DNA of 44,352 bases, taken from the NCBI GenBank assembly GCA_934358675.1, contig CAKRKX010000008.1, positions 1 through 44,352 on the forward strand. Reading direction: 5' to 3'. Both the position numbers and the translations under genes were made by a program. Below the pieces are notes generated by a model. It searched no databases. It saw nothing but the letters and a program-made list of their open reading frames with translations, and was not told the origin of the DNA. This stretch comes from an uncultured Agathobacter sp. GTDB lineage: Bacteria > Bacillota > Clostridia > Lachnospirales > Lachnospiraceae. This document shows positions 7,825 to 17,190 of this stretch, piece after piece (the first letter of the stretch is position 1; the number at the start of each line of letters is the position of its first letter).

Positions 7825-7836
7825 AAGGGTTCTGAA
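7825..7836. repeat. Right target-site duplication of the foldback element
   Basis: AAGGGTTCTGAA, identical to 7264-7275. The PadR ribosome binding site (GGAGGA, 7845-7850) starts only 8 bp further on, so the element sits in the 5' untranslated region. Confidence 0.8.
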
Positions 7837-7857
7837 ATTCAAAAGGAGGATGAGATT

Positions 7858-8214
7858 TTGCTGAACATTAGCAGTGATGTCATTCGTGGTTACAATGACA
7901 CCATGATTCTTTACCTTCTCTGGGAGAGACCGTCCTACGGTTACGAGATTTCCAAGCAGATCAAGACGCTGTCCAATGAGAAATACGTGATCAAGGAGAC
8001 CACGCTCTACTCCGCTTTCACGCGTATGGAGCGCAACGGTTATATCGAGTCATTTTCCAATGCCGATAATGCTGCCGGCAAACGCCGCACCTATTATCGC
8101 ATCACGGATGCCGGCCGTGCGTATTACCTTGAAAAATGCGCCGAGTGGCGGCTCACCCAGGAAGTTGTTGGAAAGTTTATTAAAAATGAGGAGGCACCTT
8201 ATGGAAACGATTAG
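7858..8214 (+). CDS. PadR family transcriptional regulator
   Basis: 118-residue winged-helix DNA-binding protein. The PadR core is recognisable: MILYLLWERPSYGYEISKQI (about 17-36), TTLYSAFTRMERNGYIES (48-65), and the wing GKRRTYYRITDAGRAYY. A TTG start at 7858 is used, eight bases after GGAGGA. Family members usually repress their own operon and respond to membrane stress or small molecules. The next gene starts inside it (overlap 8201-8214), showing translational coupling. The ~690-bp distance from its promoter is unusual and caused by the foldback insertion. Confidence 0.9.
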   Translation: MLNISSDVIRGYNDTMILYLLWERPSYGYEISKQIKTLSNEKYVIKETTLYSAFTRMERNGYIESFSNADNAAGKRRTYYRITDAGRAYYLEKCAEWRLTQEVVGKFIKNEEAPYGND

Positions 8215-9187
8215 AAATTATCTGGAGAGTATGTTTTTGAATCTCCCCAATACCCCGGAAGTCTACAAAGCCAAGAACGAACTCTGGCAGATGATGGAAG
8301 ACAAATATACCGAACTGAAAGCAGAAGGCAAATCGGAAAACGAAGCGATTGGCATCGTCATCTCCGAGTTCGGCAATCTTGATGAACTCGCACAGGATCT
8401 CGGAATCGCATCCTTTGTACACAATCCGCAGACGCCGCCGATGGGCAGACCTTTCAGCCTTGAGGATGCCAGGTCTTATCTGAAAGATTATGCCAAACAT
8501 GCTTATCGCATCGCTTTGGGCGTTATGCTCTGCATCCTGTCGGTTTGCGGACCGATCTTCTTCGACGCAGTCTTTGGTTCCGCTTCCGGCGACCTTTTTG
8601 ATGCGATCGGTGTGACATTTTTGTTTGTTCTGATCGCGATCGGTGTCGGACTTTTTATCTATTCCAATGTTCAGACCAACCGCTGGAATTATATCAAAAG
8701 CGAACCGCTTGTGACCGATTTTGCAACAACCGAGTACATCCATCATGAACTGGAGCGCTACAAACCAACCTATGCACTCCTTCTGACCGTAGGCATCGTA
8801 CTGTGCATTATTTGTGCCGTTCCAGCGATACTTCTGGATGCGCTTTTGGGCACCAATCCCTTCTGGTCCAATATGTCCGGTGCATTCGTCATGATCTTTA
8901 TTGCGATCGGTGTCTTTTTCATCGTAATGGCATCGATCCGTTTTGGCAGTTACAAGGCACTTTTACAACTAAACGGCCGCTCCACCATCGGCGGCAATTA
9001 TGTTCCGAACCAGCAGAAAGAATACAAGAATCCTACCGTGCGCGCGGTCATGTCCGTCTACTGGCCGACCGTCACATGCATTTACCTGTGTTGGAGCTTT
9101 CTGACATTTGACTGGAGTTTTACCTGGGTCATCTGGCCGATCGCAGCGATCGTCCACACACTGATCCACAATCTTTTGGCAGAGTAA
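8201..9187 (+). CDS. Membrane protein with permease-prefix (DUF1700-like) N-terminal domain
   Basis: 328 residues starting METIRNYLES. The first ~75 residues are helical and soluble (EVYKAKNELWQMMEDKYTEL, NEAIGIVISEFGNLDELAQDLGI). This is the domain found beside PadR regulators in Firmicutes (permease prefix domain / DUF1700 HAAS-type). Four or more hydrophobic helices follow in pairs (about 105-150, 190-245), with a last pair near the C-terminus. The start at 8201 is chosen because AGGAGG lies just before it; longer in-frame upstream starts lie inside the PadR gene. Such proteins are thought to link PadR control to an envelope-stress output, with no established biochemical activity. Confidence 0.75.
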   Translation: METIRNYLESMFLNLPNTPEVYKAKNELWQMMEDKYTELKAEGKSENEAIGIVISEFGNLDELAQDLGIASFVHNPQTPPMGRPFSLEDARSYLKDYAKHAYRIALGVMLCILSVCGPIFFDAVFGSASGDLFDAIGVTFLFVLIAIGVGLFIYSNVQTNRWNYIKSEPLVTDFATTEYIHHELERYKPTYALLLTVGIVLCIICAVPAILLDALLGTNPFWSNMSGAFVMIFIAIGVFFIVMASIRFGSYKALLQLNGRSTIGGNYVPNQQKEYKNPTVRAVMSVYWPTVTCIYLCWSFLTFDWSFTWVIWPIAAIVHTLIHNLLAE

Positions 9188-9197
9188 GGAGTATATT

Positions 9198-9986
9198 ATG
9201 AAAAAAGGCATTTATCTTACAACGATTACAATTATTACAATTATTTGTATCATCGGCGGAAGTGTTATTCATTTTGGAAATATCTTTTCCGATTTTCCTA
9301 TTAAATTTATCAATTCCCAAATTGTCCGCACTGATGATACCTCTTCGACAACAAAAGAGAACTCGTCCCTGAATCTGGGCGAATTTGACAACATTGTTGT
9401 GGACGTGGATGTTGCAGATATCATCATCTCGCACGGCAAAGACTATACCATAGCCTATGAAGCTACCCGTACCGTCGTTCCGAAATGCAAAGTAAAAAAC
9501 AGAACTCTGTATATCGAACAGAATGTACAACACCGCTTATGGGGTGGCGTTGGAACCCAAAACCGCAATTGCAAGATTACCATTACGATTCCGGAAAACG
9601 CAACGCTTGCTGACATCGATCTTGATTCCGCTGTCGGTGACATCAGCATTGATTCCATTACCGCAGACTCACTGACAACCGACACCGCAGTCGGCGACAC
9701 CAAAATTAAAGACTGTACCATCGAGTCCATCGAAAACGATGGCGATGTCGGCGATATCACTATCAGCAATTGCAGCTTTAACGATCTTGATTCGGACAAC
9801 AGTGTCGGCGATATCAATGTCAGCAGTGCCAAAGATCTCTCCGATTACGATATCGATCTGGACACCGATATCGGCGATGTATCCGTCAACGATCGCCGTT
9901 GCAGGCACAGCTTTTCCCAAAATGGTAGTTCCGGCTGCTCCGTAACACTTGACAACTCCACCGGAGATATCACATTAACCTACTGA
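9198..9986 (+). CDS. DUF4097 beta-strand-repeat protein, membrane-anchored
   Basis: 262 residues. An uncleaved signal-anchor occupies residues 5-28, so the rest is extracytoplasmic. From about residue 140 a short motif recurs every ~20 residues: AVGDISIDS, AVGDTKIKD, DVGDITISN, SVGDINVSS, DIGDVSVND, STGDITLTY. This is typical of the DUF4097 right-handed beta-helix family (putative adhesin-like/LiaG-like). The gene follows the membrane protein by 10 bp. The PadR - DUF1700-like - DUF4097 order is a recurring Firmicutes envelope-stress-type operon. The ligand or partner is unknown. A strong terminator ends the operon. Confidence 0.8.
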   Translation: MKKGIYLTTITIITIICIIGGSVIHFGNIFSDFPIKFINSQIVRTDDTSSTTKENSSLNLGEFDNIVVDVDVADIIISHGKDYTIAYEATRTVVPKCKVKNRTLYIEQNVQHRLWGGVGTQNRNCKITITIPENATLADIDLDSAVGDISIDSITADSLTTDTAVGDTKIKDCTIESIENDGDVGDITISNCSFNDLDSDNSVGDINVSSAKDLSDYDIDLDTDIGDVSVNDRRCRHSFSQNGSSGCSVTLDNSTGDITLTY

Positions 9987-10001
9987 TACCGCTTATAAAA
10001 A

Positions 10002-10037
10002 CAAAGGACCTGCATCTCTCGCAGGTCCTTTGCTTTA
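10002..10037 (+). terminator. Terminator of the padR operon
   Basis: Perfect 12-bp stem CAAAGGACCTGC / GCAGGTCCTTTG with a 7-nt loop, followed by CTTTA. Confidence 0.85.
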
Positions 10038-10075
10038 TGAAAGGGTATGAATAATAATGAAAAAGTATTAAGCGA

Positions 10076-12202
10076 TTATAATTTGAATGTTCCGATTGCT
10101 TCCTCGAGCTGACTCATGCTCTCCTGCAGCAATGCGGTCTCTTTTTTCAGTCCTTCTGCGGACTTCATCTGACTCTCTAAGTACTGGCTGATCTCACCGG
10201 ATGCCTTTACCGTGCTCTCCGACGATTCGCCGATACGTTTGATTGAATTTAATGTATTATGGCGATCCTGATTCATTGCCTCCATCTCTGCACTGACGGA
10301 TTCCATGCTATGTACCAGATTTTCCATCAGATGATTCATCTTCTCGAAAGCATCGCTTGTCTTTTGCGTGCTGCTCTTCTGTCCATCCGAGATTTTCTCT
10401 GCTTCCCGCACCTTATCCAGTGCATTCTGCGAATATACGGTAATCTCCTCAATGATCTTCTGAATCTCCTCTGCTGTATTTGCCGAGTTGTCAGCCAGTA
10501 CACGGATTTCCTCCGCTACAACCGAGAAACCTCTTCCCTGTTCCCCTGCTCTCGCCGCCTCAATCGAAGCATTTAACGATAGCAGGTTCGTCTGCGACGC
10601 AATGCTTTGAATATCATTGACAAAATTCGTAATCTCCGATAATTTATCAGCAAGCTTGACAACATGCTCCTGCACTTCATTTGTTGCATCCACCGTTTCC
10701 TGTGACTGCTTCGTCATTTCTGCCAGTGTTGCCTTGCCCTCATCGATCATCTTCTGTGAATTGGTAACCTCTGCGATCGTATCCACGATACTGTCGCTGA
10801 CGCTCTTGATCTGTACGGAAAGCTGCTCCATCTGCTCATTACAGGATAAGATTTCCTCATTCTGCTGAGCAATGCTCTGGTTGATCTCCTCCATCTGACC
10901 ATCCATGTTCTCGATCATCGCGCCGAGTTCCAGACCGGACTCCTGCACACGGTCACCGGACTGCAGAACCTCATCCTTCATATCGGAGACCATCAAAATC
11001 AACGTCCTCATTTTGGACACGGTGTGAAGAAGTGCCTGCTGAAGCTTTCCAAATTCATTGTTGGACACTTTCACATTTTCCTGTTCAGTCAGGTCTCCCT
11101 GTGATACCTCATCCAATCGTACAATATTCCTCTTGATATTCTTTCCAATGTTTCGGACCAGAATTGTTGCAAGTGCAAAAGCAATCAAACATGCTACGAT
11201 TACAAGTCCCATCGTAAGTGTTCGAATGTTGTCCGAACTTTTTGTAATATATGCCTTCGGAACCAGAGCCACGATATGACTGCCGTTCACCTCACTGGCG
11301 ATCGTCATGCAGAAATAGCGGTTACCTTCATAACTCAGATAGCTGTTTGCCTTCTCATAATCCAGATTTTCAATCGATGCAACCGAGAAATTCTCATCAT
11401 TGCTTACTTCCTGCCCCTCAGCCGTCGTGAATGCAAGATAACACCCCTCTCCGTAATCCAGTTCCGAGAGCAGTTCTTTGATCTTATCCCTGCTGACATC
11501 AATGATAACTACACCACGCTTTGCGCCGCTGTTAAACGACTGGCTGCAGTATAAAGCATATTTGCTCATTCCCATCTTCTCATCCATGAGTGGATGCGTT
11601 GATCCCCAGTGCAGATAATTGTCTGCGAGCATGGTCCCCTCTTCCGCAGACGCAAGCTCATCGATAAAACTGTCCATCTCTGTGGTGTTGATATTCTGTG
11701 TGGTAATCACATCATCTGTGGATACCGGCATAATATGGATCCCTTCGATCATGGTACTCGAGGTCTGTTTTACGTTGATATTATTTCCAATCGACTTCTT
11801 CGCCTGAGACTGCTTTGATGTGTCGGAATCATAACCGCCAAGCGCATACGCATTTACCGTGCTGTCCTGTGCCAGCTCCAATGTGATCGCGGAAATATTC
11901 TTCATAGATTCATCAAACGAATTCATTGTCATCTGCAATGCCTTGTACGCAGAAATCTCATAATTCTCCTGAAGGCCCTTTGATGCCATTGTATAGGACG
12001 CCACACCCGTTATGATCAGAAACAGAATCGGGATAACAAACCCGACCATAAGCTGCATACGGATCGACAGCGCAAACTTATGTCCTCCCGTTTTCTTTAC
12101 TTTTGACTTTGCCTGTCTCTGTCTCGTTTTCTTTACCTTCTTGTGCGTTTTCTTTTTTTCTTCTGCCTCACTTCTGGTTTCCATACATTGTTTCTTCTTC
12201 AT
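10076..12202 (-). CDS. Methyl-accepting chemotaxis protein
   Basis: 708-residue transmembrane chemoreceptor. A very lysine-rich cytoplasmic tail (about 1-45) precedes TM1 (about 49-72). A ~255-residue extracellular sensor domain, probably of the dCache type, follows, then TM2 (about 328-350), a HAMP linker ([28 protein letters not shown]) and a long coiled-coil signalling domain. The conserved hairpin tip is at about 533-568 ([42 protein letters not shown]). The start at MKKKQ (12202) is preferred over 12238 because GAGGGG lies nine bases upstream. It implies chemotaxis and motility in this organism. It is monocistronic, and the ligand is unknown. Confidence 0.93.
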   Translation of the reverse strand: MKKKQCMETRSEAEEKKKTHKKVKKTRQRQAKSKVKKTGGHKFALSIRMQLMVGFVIPILFLIITGVASYTMASKGLQENYEISAYKALQMTMNSFDESMKNISAITLELAQDSTVNAYALGGYDSDTSKQSQAKKSIGNNINVKQTSSTMIEGIHIMPVSTDDVITTQNINTTEMDSFIDELASAEEGTMLADNYLHWGSTHPLMDEKMGMSKYALYCSQSFNSGAKRGVVIIDVSRDKIKELLSELDYGEGCYLAFTTAEGQEVSNDENFSVASIENLDYEKANSYLSYEGNRYFCMTIASEVNGSHIVALVPKAYITKSSDNIRTLTMGLVIVACLIAFALATILVRNIGKNIKRNIVRLDEVSQGDLTEQENVKVSNNEFGKLQQALLHTVSKMRTLILMVSDMKDEVLQSGDRVQESGLELGAMIENMDGQMEEINQSIAQQNEEILSCNEQMEQLSVQIKSVSDSIVDTIAEVTNSQKMIDEGKATLAEMTKQSQETVDATNEVQEHVVKLADKLSEITNFVNDIQSIASQTNLLSLNASIEAARAGEQGRGFSVVAEEIRVLADNSANTAEEIQKIIEEITVYSQNALDKVREAEKISDGQKSSTQKTSDAFEKMNHLMENLVHSMESVSAEMEAMNQDRHNTLNSIKRIGESSESTVKASGEISQYLESQMKSAEGLKKETALLQESMSQLEEAIGTFKL

Positions 12203-12274
12203 ACTCCCACACCCCTCAATACAAATAGAACCGTTCATTTACCGAAGTATCTCTTCGTTATCCTCTATGCTTTG

Positions 12275-12280
12275 ATTATA
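12275..12280 (-). promoter_or_regulatory. -10 element upstream of the chemoreceptor gene
   Basis: TATAAT on the minus strand, 73 bp before the chosen start. No good -35 sits at 17 bp, and a sigma-28-type motif is not convincing. Confidence 0.35.
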
Positions 12281-12349
12281 GGATCGTCCTTTTCAAAATA
12301 AATGTACTTATATTTTGTTTGGGTGTTCTTTTTTTAGAATTTGTGTACA

Positions 12350-12384
12350 AAAAAAGAAGCCCGCTCGCAAAGAACGGACTTCTT
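12350..12384 (-). terminator. Terminator after nagA
   Basis: Stem AAGAAGCCCGCTC / GAACGGACTTCTT (two mismatches), followed on the minus strand by a run of seven T. It ends the nagBA transcript. Confidence 0.85.
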
Positions 12385-12396
12385 GAATGTTTTCGA

Positions 12397-13536
12397 TTAT
12401 TCAACTACTTTACCGCCGAGAATTACCTTCTGTGTAGAAAGGTCATCCTTCGACAGGATCACGCAGTCTCCATACTTTCCTGCCTCAATGCTTCCGCATA
12501 CATCGTCCACACCGATTGCCTTAGCAGGGTTGTAGGTTGCACAGCGAACCGCTGTCTCAAATGGGATGTCCATCTTCTTGACAACTGTACGCACACAATC
12601 CATAAGGTTGGTTGCAGATCCTGCAATTGTGCCATCCTTGAGTGTTGCAAGGTTGCCACGTACGGTAACCGGAAGACCACCCAGTGAATACTCACCATCT
12701 TCCATACCGGTCGCCATCATACTGTCGCTGATCATGATCATTCTCTCTTTGCCGAACAGTGAGAATACAACGCGCACTGCAGATGGATTGATATGAACAC
12801 CATCACAGATCATCTCCGGCATAACGTGCTTCTCATCAAAAGCAGCACCAAATACGCCCGGTGCACGATGTGTGAATGCAGGCATCGCATTAAAGAAATG
12901 CGTTACATGATCCGCACCAAGTTCGAAAGCCTTAACTGCAGTATCATAATCACTGCATGTATGACCAACGGAAATATGAACCTTGGAGGAAAGCTCACGG
13001 ATAAACTCCTCCGCACCCTCTGTCTCCGGTGCAATCGTGATCAGTTTTACCAGACCATGTGCAGATTCCTGCAGACGGTTGAACATAGCAATATCCGGAT
13101 TCTTAACGAAAGCCGGGTTCTGCGCACCCTTCTTCTCCATGGAGATGAACGGTCCCTCCAGATGGATTCCGCAAAGTCTTGAACCTTCCGGCTTGTCTGT
13201 CTCTGGCTTATTGTAGTATGCATAAGCATTCTCACATACTCCCGAAAGAGTCTCCTCAGAGAGTGTCATCGAAGCAGGACAGATGGAAGTAATACCATTC
13301 TTTAACTCATATGCTGCGATAGCATCAAGCGCCTCAGGTGTACCATCCGAGAAATCATGTCCGGCACATCCATGGAAATGGATGTCCACCAATCCCGGAA
13401 TCAGATAATTGCCCTGTGCGTCAATGACAGTGTCCTCGGCAATATTCTCATCTGTGAATTTGCCGTCTTTAATCTTAACATCTTTGTTTACAAATCCCTG
13501 ATTCAATGTAAACACAAGCGCATTTTTAATAATCAT
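12397..13536 (-). CDS. nagA: N-acetylglucosamine-6-phosphate deacetylase
   Basis: 379-residue cytoplasmic amidohydrolase that converts GlcNAc-6-P to GlcN-6-P plus acetate. Metal and catalytic residues are visible: HFHG at 53-56, Glu127 in HLEGPF, His192 in SVGHT, His213 in VTHFFNAM, and the catalytic Asp271 in ISDSM. The HxH at 53-55 suggests a Bacillus-type metal site. The start at MIIKN (13536) is fixed by GGAGGTGG nine bases upstream; the longer reading from 13554 would begin inside the ribosome binding site. It follows nagB by 34 bp in one operon, forming the lower part of the amino-sugar pathway fed by the adjacent phosphorylase locus. Confidence 0.95.
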   Translation of the reverse strand: MIIKNALVFTLNQGFVNKDVKIKDGKFTDENIAEDTVIDAQGNYLIPGLVDIHFHGCAGHDFSDGTPEALDAIAAYELKNGITSICPASMTLSEETLSGVCENAYAYYNKPETDKPEGSRLCGIHLEGPFISMEKKGAQNPAFVKNPDIAMFNRLQESAHGLVKLITIAPETEGAEEFIRELSSKVHISVGHTCSDYDTAVKAFELGADHVTHFFNAMPAFTHRAPGVFGAAFDEKHVMPEMICDGVHINPSAVRVVFSLFGKERMIMISDSMMATGMEDGEYSLGGLPVTVRGNLATLKDGTIAGSATNLMDCVRTVVKKMDIPFETAVRCATYNPAKAIGVDDVCGSIEAGKYGDCVILSKDDLSTQKVILGGKVVE

Positions 13537-13570
13537 TCTATCTGCCACCTCCATTTTTGTAAAAAATCAA

Positions 13571-14305
13571 TTATTTGATTGGAGCCTTGGATAAAGCAGC
13601 CTCATCACATACTACAGTTACATCCGGATGCATCTGAAGAATAGAAGCTGGAACGTCCGGAGTTACAGGACCCCAGAATGCACGTGCAACGATGTCGGCC
13701 TTGCCTTCACCATTTGCGACAATCAGAATCTTTTTCGCCATCATAATGGTCTTGATTCCCATTGTATAGGCCTGTGTCGGCACCTGATCAATCGAGTCAA
13801 AGAATCTTGAATTTGCCTGAATCGTACTCTCGGTCAGATCCACGCAATGTGTCTCCTTCTCAAAAGCACAACTTGGCTCATTAAAACCAATATGTCCGTT
13901 ATTTCCCAAACCGAGAAGCTGCAGATCAATTCCGCCAAGCTTCTTAATAATCTCTTCGTGTGCAACGCAGGCAGCTTCCGCATCCGGATTCGTTCCATCC
14001 GGCACAAATGTTGCTTCCTCTCGGATATTAACATGCTTGAAAAGATGCTCATGCATAAAATAGTAGTAACTCTGTGGATCCGTATGCGTCAGTCCCCGAT
14101 ATTCATCAAGGTTTACGCTGGATACCTGTGAGAAATCCAGATCACCCTTCTTATACCAGTCAACCAACTGCTCATAGGTTCCGATTGGAGTAGATCCTGT
14201 TGCAAGACCTAATACACAATCTGGTTTCATAATAATCTGTGCAGAAATAATGTTAGCTGCCTTACGGCTCATGTCCTGATAATCTTTTGCTTTAATAATC
14301 TTCAT
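13571..14305 (-). CDS. nagB: Glucosamine-6-phosphate deaminase
   Basis: 244-residue cytoplasmic enzyme converting GlcN-6-P to fructose-6-P and ammonia. Phosphate loop GLATGSTP is at 33-40, the catalytic base Asp67 in VNLDEYRG, and the active-site segment GLGNNGHIGFNEP carries His138 and Glu143. The position of E. coli Asp141 is Asn136 here, a substitution I believe is common in Firmicutes enzymes. The start at MKIIK (14305) follows a GGGGG-rich ribosome binding site; an upstream in-frame extension to 14353 lacks one and overlaps the promoter region. It is the first gene of nagBA with its own promoter. Confidence 0.95.
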   Translation of the reverse strand: MKIIKAKDYQDMSRKAANIISAQIIMKPDCVLGLATGSTPIGTYEQLVDWYKKGDLDFSQVSSVNLDEYRGLTHTDPQSYYYFMHEHLFKHVNIREEATFVPDGTNPDAEAACVAHEEIIKKLGGIDLQLLGLGNNGHIGFNEPSCAFEKETHCVDLTESTIQANSRFFDSIDQVPTQAYTMGIKTIMMAKKILIVANGEGKADIVARAFWGPVTPDVPASILQMHPDVTVVCDEAALSKAPIK

Positions 14306-14365
14306 ATTTTTCCCCCTTAAATGGTTGGTTTTCTTTTCTGCCCGGTCACCCAAGCCTCTGCTTAG

Positions 14366-14394
14366 ATTTTACCAACACTCGGCATCTGTTTCAA
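14366..14394 (-). promoter_or_regulatory. Sigma-A promoter of nagBA
   Basis: Minus-strand -35 TTGAAA (14389-14394), 17-bp spacer, -10 TAAAAT (14366-14371), about 60 bp before the nagB start. Confidence 0.65.
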
Positions 14395-14449
14395 TAGCGT
14401 TTGACAAAATGCACAAACATGGATAAAAAAAGGCAAACTTTCCGCAAAA

Positions 14450-14480
14450 GAAAGGGAACACCCATTCGATGTTCCCTTCC
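14450..14480 (-). terminator. Terminator of the ABC/response-regulator operon
   Basis: 9-bp stem AAGGGAACA / TGTTCCCTT with a 9-nt loop, extended by GG..TC pairing, followed on the minus strand by TTCTTTTG. It separates the response regulator gene from nagBA. Confidence 0.75.
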
Positions 14481-14501
14481 AATTTAAGGATATTTTATGT
14501 T

Positions 14502-15326
14502 CTATTTACCGAGTATCTGATTACGATACTCATTTGCAGACACGCCCTCCTGCTTCTTGAACACTCTCGAGAAATGCGCGAGATCCAAAAATCCTACCTG
14601 CTCCGAAATATCTCCGATGCGGAGTGCCGGATTCTTTAACAATTCCTTCGCATGCTCAATACGCACGTGATTCAGAATATCCGAAAAACTCTGTCCGGTA
14701 TGTCTGTTTAATAACTTACTCAAGTGCCACTGACTGACATACGTCTTCTCAGCAACCTCTCCAAGCGTCAATTTCTGCGTATAGTTTTCCTCTATGTAAG
14801 CCAACGCATTCTTGACTATGAAACTGCTTGAAGCGCTCTCCTTCTTGTCTTCATCTGAGGATGCCTCATCCAGAATCTGATCCGGTTCTGCCGCCTGAGT
14901 CTCTTGTGTCTCAGTCAGAGCCTTCTCCGGTTCTTCTCCGGTGATTCCCTTATTCTTCAGATTGTCGCACATCACTCCAATCGATTCTTCCAGCTCATCC
15001 ATGTTAGAAGGTTTTAACAAAAAGCGCGTCACTCCGAGCCGAATTGCCTCTCTCGCATACTCAAAATCACGGAATCCGGTCAGGACACATACCTGCAAAT
15101 CCGGAAACTGCGAATTAATAGCAGCAATCATCGACAATCCGTCCATCTCCGGCATATTAATATCCATAAAGATGATATCCGGCCGATATTTCTCGATTAA
15201 TTTCTTACCTTCAAGCCCGTCGTGCGCAGTCGCTACAATTTTACAATTCCATTTATCCCATGCAATACTTCGCGACAGTCCTTCCACAATGATTGGCTCG
15301 TCATCTACAATCATAACCTTGTACAT
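14502..15326 (-). CDS. YesN-type response regulator with AraC-family DNA-binding domain
   Basis: 274 residues. The receiver domain (1-120) has the acidic pocket DDE at 8-10, the phospho-acceptor Asp55 in FMDINMPEMDG, and Lys at 105 in LLKPSN. An acidic, low-complexity linker (about 125-165) leads to two AraC-type helix-turn-helix motifs (TLGEVAEKTYVSQWHLSKLLNRHTG-like and IGDISEQVGFLDLAHFSRVFKKQ, about 175-270). It is the last gene of the ABC operon, 41 bp after the second permease gene. It pairs with the YesM-type kinase at 18693-20525. The likely targets are the binding-protein and GH94 promoters, both of which have good -10 but poor -35 boxes; this is inferred. Confidence 0.92.
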   Translation of the reverse strand: MYKVMIVDDEPIIVEGLSRSIAWDKWNCKIVATAHDGLEGKKLIEKYRPDIIFMDINMPEMDGLSMIAAINSQFPDLQVCVLTGFRDFEYAREAIRLGVTRFLLKPSNMDELEESIGVMCDNLKNKGITGEEPEKALTETQETQAAEPDQILDEASSDEDKKESASSSFIVKNALAYIEENYTQKLTLGEVAEKTYVSQWHLSKLLNRHTGQSFSDILNHVRIEHAKELLKNPALRIGDISEQVGFLDLAHFSRVFKKQEGVSANEYRNQILGK

Positions 15327-15367
15327 AACTTTACCTCCAATGTATCTTCTGCCCTATACGAAGTAGT

Positions 15368-16213
15368 TTAGCCTTTTACAGCACCTGCTGTCAATCCTTT
15401 AATGATATTTTTCTGTAATAATACGTATACAATCATAACTGGAATAACGATGATTGTAACGGATGCTGCCATCAAACCGAAGTCTGTTCCGTACTGAGAA
15501 CTGATCTGCTCAAGCAATGTAGAGATCGGGAACTTCTTTGGCTCACGCATCATGATCTTCTGTACAAACAGGTCATTGTATGACCATAAGAAACTGAAGA
15601 TTGCTACCGTTGCAAGTGATGGACGGCAAAGCGGAACGATGATTTTTCTGAATACCTTGAATACGTTCGCACCTTCCATGTAAGCGGCCTCTTCCATCTC
15701 AAGCGGAATACTCTGCATAAAACCGGTCATGACGATTGTTGCAAAGCTTAAGTTTCCGGCGATCTGCGGAAGGATTACGGCGATACAGTTACTTAATAAG
15801 TGCCACTGAACCATCATCTTGTATACCGGAATGATTGTTGCGAATACCGGGAACATCAAGCTGGCTACGATCAGTGCGTGTACAAATCCTTTACCTTTGA
15901 AACGATATCTGGTAAGACCAAACGCCATCAGAGATGCGAAGATCATAACACCGATCGTTACGGTACCGGAAATAATGAAACTGTATTTATAAGCGGTCAA
16001 TACATTCAGTTTGCTGAATGCGTTCTGGTAGTTGCCCCATGTAAACTCCTGTGGAAGCGAGAATGAGGAACGAAGAACCTCAGCGGATGGCTTGAATGAG
16101 TTGATCAATACCCATGCAAATGGGAAAATTGTTAAAATAGCCCAAAGGATCAGGATTACATAAATGATAATGTTACTAATCTTGACTTTCTTGTGTTTCT
16201 TTGCTGCGCTCAT
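15368..16213 (-). CDS. Sugar ABC transporter permease, MalG/LacG type
   Basis: 281-residue inner-membrane permease with six predicted helices (first at about 14-35). The EAA loop that docks the ATPase is EEAAYMEGANVFKVFRKIIVPL. The ATG follows immediately after the TAA of the upstream permease gene (TAAATG), with AAAGGGGTGG as ribosome binding site, so translation is coupled. It belongs to the CUT1 family, which imports di- and oligosaccharides. No ATPase gene is nearby; a shared MsmK-type ATPase encoded elsewhere is likely. Context points to a GlcNAc-containing disaccharide as cargo (inferred). Confidence 0.93.
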   Translation of the reverse strand: MSAAKKHKKVKISNIIIYVILILWAILTIFPFAWVLINSFKPSAEVLRSSFSLPQEFTWGNYQNAFSKLNVLTAYKYSFIISGTVTIGVMIFASLMAFGLTRYRFKGKGFVHALIVASLMFPVFATIIPVYKMMVQWHLLSNCIAVILPQIAGNLSFATIVMTGFMQSIPLEMEEAAYMEGANVFKVFRKIIVPLCRPSLATVAIFSFLWSYNDLFVQKIMMREPKKFPISTLLEQISSQYGTDFGLMAASVTIIVIPVMIVYVLLQKNIIKGLTAGAVKG

Positions 16214-17149
16214 TTATGCCACCCCTTTCTTTTCTGCTTTCTTTCTCTGACGAGCAAGCTTCTTCTCTGCTTTCTCATCCGGATCCTGCGTAAGGAATCC
16301 AACCCCCTTTGATACGACAATACCAAGAACTACGATCAGTACTGCTAAGGTTGAACCATAGTCATAATCATTCAGACCGAATGTCTGCTGATACATATAT
16401 GTACCAAGGAAGTGTGTCAATCCCTGAGGAGCTCCGTTTGGAACCATAACCCATGGGAGATCGAATACTTTCAGTGCTCCGGTTACAGCCAATGTAACGG
16501 ATGTAAAAAATACCGGCTTCATCATTGGTAATGTAATGTAGAATACCTGTTTGAAACGGTTGCATCCGTCAATGGATGCGGCTTCATATATATCATCAGA
16601 GATATCACTGAGTCCTGTCAGAAGAATTACAAAGTAGAAACCGATGTAACTCCACAATGTAGGAATACAAACCATTGTAAATGCCAGCGACGGTGATAAC
16701 CAGTTAACCGGCTCAGCACCAAATTTCTCTAAAATCTGATTCAGCATACCACCGTTGTAGTTGTAGAACAACTTGAACAGCAAACCGATTGCAGTTGCAG
16801 AAATTACGACTGGGAAGAAGTACACGGTACGGAATAACTGCTGAAGCTTCTTAATCTGTGATACCATTACCGCAAGTACGAAAGCAATACCAACCTCGAA
16901 GATAACTGTAAGAATCATCATCTTAACCGAGTTGAGAAGTGCTCTTCCTACGTCTGGGTCTGTAAACATTCTCTTGTAATTTTCTAATCCTATAAACTTC
17001 CATGTTGTACCCGGCATCTCAACGATTGCCGTCATATTGTAAAAGCTATTCTTAATATTATCAACAAACGGTATATAAAGAAAGATAAGCATAAACAGTA
17101 AACCCGGTACTAAAAACACCAGTAATGGCCATTTTTTCTTGTATAACAT
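16214..17149 (-). CDS. Sugar ABC transporter permease, MalF/LacF type
   Basis: 311 residues. The first helix (about 8-27) is followed by a periplasmic loop and five further helices. The EAA loop is YEAASIDGCNRFKQVFYITLPMM. The C-terminal tail is strongly basic (KAEKKLARQRKKAEKK). It partners the MalG-type permease directly downstream. It is separated from the binding-protein gene by 88 bp containing a terminator-like hairpin. Confidence 0.93.
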   Translation of the reverse strand: MLYKKKWPLLVFLVPGLLFMLIFLYIPFVDNIKNSFYNMTAIVEMPGTTWKFIGLENYKRMFTDPDVGRALLNSVKMMILTVIFEVGIAFVLAVMVSQIKKLQQLFRTVYFFPVVISATAIGLLFKLFYNYNGGMLNQILEKFGAEPVNWLSPSLAFTMVCIPTLWSYIGFYFVILLTGLSDISDDIYEAASIDGCNRFKQVFYITLPMMKPVFFTSVTLAVTGALKVFDLPWVMVPNGAPQGLTHFLGTYMYQQTFGLNDYDYGSTLAVLIVVLGIVVSKGVGFLTQDPDEKAEKKLARQRKKAEKKGVA

Positions 17150-17190
17150 CTTTCTTCCACCTTTCTCTTAATCAAAACTGTTTTTGAGTA

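Noticed and set aside
8060..8200. Extended N-terminus for the permease-prefix protein
   Set aside because: The extra 47 codons lie inside the PadR gene in another frame; the AGGAGG site and family start support 8201.
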